A program made the position numbers and the translations under genes. Below the pieces are notes generated by a model. It worked only from the letters and a program-made list of their open reading frames with translations. It was not told the origin of the DNA and did not search any database. 8,747 nt of DNA from Syntrophomonadaceae bacterium (GTDB lineage: Bacteria; Bacillota; Dethiobacteria; DTU022). Within the stretch, counting starts at the first letter, position 1. Each line of letters starts with the position of its first letter. This document shows positions 6,582 through 8,747 of this stretch, piece after piece. Location of the stretch: positions 1 through 8,747 of the forward strand of contig PWSG01000278.1 of assembly GCA_003564055.1 (NCBI GenBank). The letters are read 5' to 3'.

Positions 6582-8374
6582 TCTGAATCAATTATCTTTC
6601 CTCCGAACAATTCCATAGCTTCTTCCGCTCCGGGCGCTTTTTTCTTTACTGGCTCCTCCTTTTTTTGAGAAAAGGAAGGATCGGCAGAAGGTTCCGGTGC
6701 AGAGTGCGAAGTTTTTTCTGCAGCAGGATCCGAAATAGCAGAATAGTCGTCTGTTTTCTCCTCAGAAATATTATCTGCTTCGGCTCCTTCTGCAGTAACA
6801 TCCGCTTTAATATTAATCTTTTCACCACAAAAGGCGGAAAGCACATCTTCGGTTGTTTTACGGTGATTGTCTTCCATTATTCTAATTTGATGTATTGTAT
6901 ATTCTTGAGAATAAACCAGCCGCACCCTGTTTCCACGGCATTCAACAGGAACCGCAGGTTCCAGCCAGGCAGCAGTGCTTTTTTGTCTCCTCTTAATCTC
7001 CTGCAAAAGCTGAGGCCATGCTGATTTTAATTGCATAGTGCGATCTTTAACTGGAACCTTTTCTTCAGTTTTAAAAGAGATTAAATCTGTTTCTTTATCT
7101 TTATTCGTATCGCCTAAAGTGATGCTGTCTTCGGGGTTTTTAGATAATTTAGTTTCCCGTTTTTCTGCAGCAGTCTTGTCTGTCTTAGGACCGGCCTCTG
7201 TTTTAAGATCCTGCGTTATAGAAACCTCTTCTACATCAGGCCCTGTTACTGCTGAAGAGTGCAATACAGAAATAGGTTTTAAGCGGCCATGTAACAACCT
7301 GATTAGCCTTATAAATGCCACCTCAAGGATGTAATGCGGGAAATGCGCATTGCGCAGTTCAGCGCTTACTTCATGTAAGAGTTCAACGGCATCGAGTAGA
7401 AGGTTCCTTTCTACTTTGCCGCGGTATTGTGATACGATATTATCAAAACCATGCATGCTTATAGCTGACTGTTTTTGAGCACTGCCGCTGTCAAGAAGCA
7501 GGCAGGTGAAGATAAATATTAAATCCCGCATAAATAAGTTAAGGTCACGTCCGCTGAAAACCACTTCTTCAAGAACGGATAGCCCTGATTCCAGGTTGTT
7601 GTCTAAAGCTGACTTCACAAGGGTTTCAATCGAATCAGCCATGGTCGCCCCGGTTATAATACGAACCTGCACCGCATCAATTTTTTCTTCACCGTAAGCC
7701 GAGCACTGTTCAAGTATGCCGAGCGCATCGCGCAAAGAACCATCAGCCAGGCGCGCTATCAATGCAACTGCTTCACTGTCGGCCTGCCAGTTTTCCTGAT
7801 CCAGGATATCTTCCAGGTGCTGTTTGATTTGATTAACAGTAAGTAAATGAAAATCAAAACGCTGGCAGCGGGAAACAATAGTCGAAGGAAGGCGGGAGGG
7901 ATCGGTAGTAGCCAGGATAAAAACAACACTCTGCGGCGGTTCTTCGAGGGTTTTCAGAAATGCATTACAGGCTTCAGGAGTAAGCATATGTGCTTCATCA
8001 ATAATGTACACTTTGTAGCGGCTTTCACCGCTGGCAAAACGGCTTCGTTCTCTTAATTCACGGATTTCATCAATACCCCGGTTTGATGCAGCATCCATTT
8101 CAATAACATCAATAGATACTCCTGCTGCAATATTTTTGCAGGGCCCGCATTTTCCGCAGGGCTCGGCAACAGGGTATAGTTCGCAGTTCATAGTCCTGGA
8201 AAGAATCTTTGCCGCTGTGGTTTTCCCTGTCCCGCGAGGGCCGCAGAAAAGGTAAGCATGGGCAAGTCGATCATTGCAGAGGGCATTGCTAAGTGTACGT
8301 GTTATATGCTCTTGACCGATCATGTCAGCAAATTTCAAAGGACGGTGCCGCCGGTAAAGGCTAAGATAGGCCAC
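6578..8374 (-). CDS. dnaX: DNA polymerase III subunits gamma/tau
   Basis: DnaX is the ATPase of the clamp loader and ties it to the polymerase. The AAA+ module holds the Walker A GPRGTGKTT (45-53), a zinc module with Cys64, 73, 76 and 79, Walker B YIIDEAHM (123-130), sensor 1 ATTD (155-158), the SRC finger (168-170) and sensor 2 GSLRDAL (212-218). A collar domain spans about 245-365. A charged, Lys/Glu/Thr-rich linker (366-446) precedes a C-terminal tau domain (about 447-527, starting at SAWPQLLQEIKRR). A second acidic linker leads to the conserved tail EAMELFGGKIID (585-596). At 598 residues it is full length. The start is GTG at 8374 with AAGAGGTG ten bases upstream and gives the standard MAYLSLYRRHRP. 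It lies 111 bases after the SRP RNA, and its stop overlaps the ebfC start. Confidence 0.97.
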   Translation of the reverse strand: MAYLSLYRRHRPLKFADMIGQEHITRTLSNALCNDRLAHAYLFCGPRGTGKTTAAKILSRTMNCELYPVAEPCGKCGPCKNIAAGVSIDVIEMDAASNRGIDEIRELRERSRFASGESRYKVYIIDEAHMLTPEACNAFLKTLEEPPQSVVFILATTDPSRLPSTIVSRCQRFDFHLLTVNQIKQHLEDILDQENWQADSEAVALIARLADGSLRDALGILEQCSAYGEEKIDAVQVRIITGATMADSIETLVKSALDNNLESGLSVLEEVVFSGRDLNLFMRDLIFIFTCLLLDSGSAQKQSAISMHGFDNIVSQYRGKVERNLLLDAVELLHEVSAELRNAHFPHYILEVAFIRLIRLLHGRLKPISVLHSSAVTGPDVEEVSITQDLKTEAGPKTDKTAAEKRETKLSKNPEDSITLGDTNKDKETDLISFKTEEKVPVKDRTMQLKSAWPQLLQEIKRRQKSTAAWLEPAVPVECRGNRVRLVYSQEYTIHQIRIMEDNHRKTTEDVLSAFCGEKINIKADVTAEGAEADNISEEKTDDYSAISDPAAEKTSHSAPEPSADPSFSQKKEEPVKKKAPGAEEAMELFGGKIIDSD

Positions 8375-8483
8375 GTGATCTAAACACCTCTTAAATATCT
8401 CGGGTTATGTTCACAATTTTCCAGGCGACATACCCCATTATTTCAAAATAATAATAACAATAAGCTTCTTGATTTGATAATTA
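8375..8483 (-). other. Spacer between SRP RNA and dnaX
   Basis: This AT-rich interval holds the dnaX ribosome binding site (AAGAGGTG, 8392-8385). It has no hairpin followed by a T-tract and no promoter close to consensus; the best pair, TGGAAA and GATATT 18 bases apart, matches four of six at each box. dnaX may be read from the SRP RNA promoter or from a weak promoter here. Confidence 0.4.
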
Positions 8484-8747
8484 ATGGCCGTGCACCTGCC
8501 TTTGACCGGCACCTCCAGGCGCTTTCCGGGTAGTTAGCTCCTTCCCGGCACTCCCGTGGCACCCGCAATAACTCACTTACCGCTGCTTCCTTCCGGATCT
8601 GACGGGGTTCATGAGCTTGCGCCGCACGGGACCGGACTATCGACACCACTTGCCAGGCGCAAACCCTGAAAATGCACAGCCGGGGGCAGGAATTAAACCC
8701 CGCTATAGCGGATTGCGGGTTCAGAGCACCGCTACCTCCCCGTCTAG
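8484..8747 (-). ncRNA. ffs: Signal recognition particle RNA, large (Alu-containing) bacterial type, 5' end cut by window
   Basis: This RNA binds Ffh and directs ribosomes making membrane proteins to the membrane. The S-domain signature GTCAGATCCGGAAGGAAGCA lies on the minus strand at 8603-8584, with the GGAA tetraloop at 8594-8591 and the asymmetric loop that binds the Ffh M domain. Toward the 5' end, GGGGAGGTAGCGGTGCTCTG (8740-8721) followed by the AATCCGCTATAGCGGGG hairpin closely resembles the Alu domain of the ~270-nt Bacillus subtilis scRNA. The 3' end near GGTGCACGGCC (8496-8486) would pair with the 5' end. The window stops inside the 5' arm, so by comparison with B. subtilis about 13 bases are missing. 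Position just upstream of dnaX is the usual Firmicute arrangement. No U-tract terminator follows. Confidence 0.95.

Noticed and set aside
6655..6670. A AAA AAG heptamer (seven A on the minus strand) late in dnaX, like the frameshift site that makes gamma in E. coli
   Set aside because: It lies about 28 codons from the end. A -1 shift would end close to the normal stop and a +1 shift would remove only about 25 residues, so no gamma-like form would result. No clear downstream stem was found.
6665..7024. Long + strand open frame opposite dnaX, and similar ones at 7038-7334, 571-894, 4736-5134 and 8443-8649
   Set aside because: They lie opposite well-identified genes or the SRP RNA, and their peptides show no family motif; they are shadows.
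8443..8747. tRNA-Ser next to the SRP RNA, as in Bacillus
   Set aside because: All of the conserved sequence here is explained by the SRP RNA; no cloverleaf is present within the window.

Overview
Most of this window (about 660-8747) looks like chromosome from an anaerobic, moderate-GC Firmicute of the clostridial type. The reasons are the order SRP RNA - dnaX - ebfC - recR and tmk - holB - ricT (the arrangement around the origin in Bacillus and Clostridia), a large SRP RNA with an Alu domain, strong AGGAGG-type ribosome binding sites, frequent TTG and GTG starts, and a DUF3786 gene, a family mostly found in anaerobes. The assignment comes from recognising families, not from a database search.

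Layout, left to right: (1) 1-269, the C-terminal tail of a GC-rich secA on the + strand. (2) 270-428, a short region with a doubtful 34-codon ORF. (3) 429-941, minus strand, a chimeric ORF: the first ~95 residues of a RicT/YaaT (PSP1) protein run in frame into the C-terminal two thirds of a response-regulator receiver domain. (4) 875-2537, minus strand, holB (delta') and tmk (thymidylate kinase), overlapping each other; holB also overlaps the start of the ricT-like ORF. (5) 2576-4157, minus strand, guaB with a consensus sigma-A promoter and a clear intrinsic terminator. (6) 4232-5621, + strand, a two-gene unit of an alpha/beta hydrolase and a DUF3786 protein. (7) 5618-8374, minus strand, recR, ebfC and dnaX, reading leftward. 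(8) 8484-8747, minus strand, the large SRP RNA, cut at its 5' end by the window edge.

Functionally the backbone is housekeeping. DnaX and HolB are clamp-loader subunits of DNA polymerase III. Tmk and GuaB supply dTDP and guanine nucleotide precursors. RecR (with EbfC/YbaB) serves recombinational repair, and the SRP RNA serves membrane protein targeting. The hydrolase-DUF3786 pair runs against this grain and meets recR tail to tail with overlapping stop codons.

The most notable anomaly is the junction near 654-668. It truncates RicT, removes the conserved cysteine-bearing C-terminal part, and joins it to a receiver-domain fragment lacking its first strand. The secA tail beyond it has a different base composition. 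A chimeric assembly or a real rearrangement are both possible; I regard the assembly chimera as somewhat more likely. I saw no CRISPR, transposase, integrase, tRNA or unmistakable new system.
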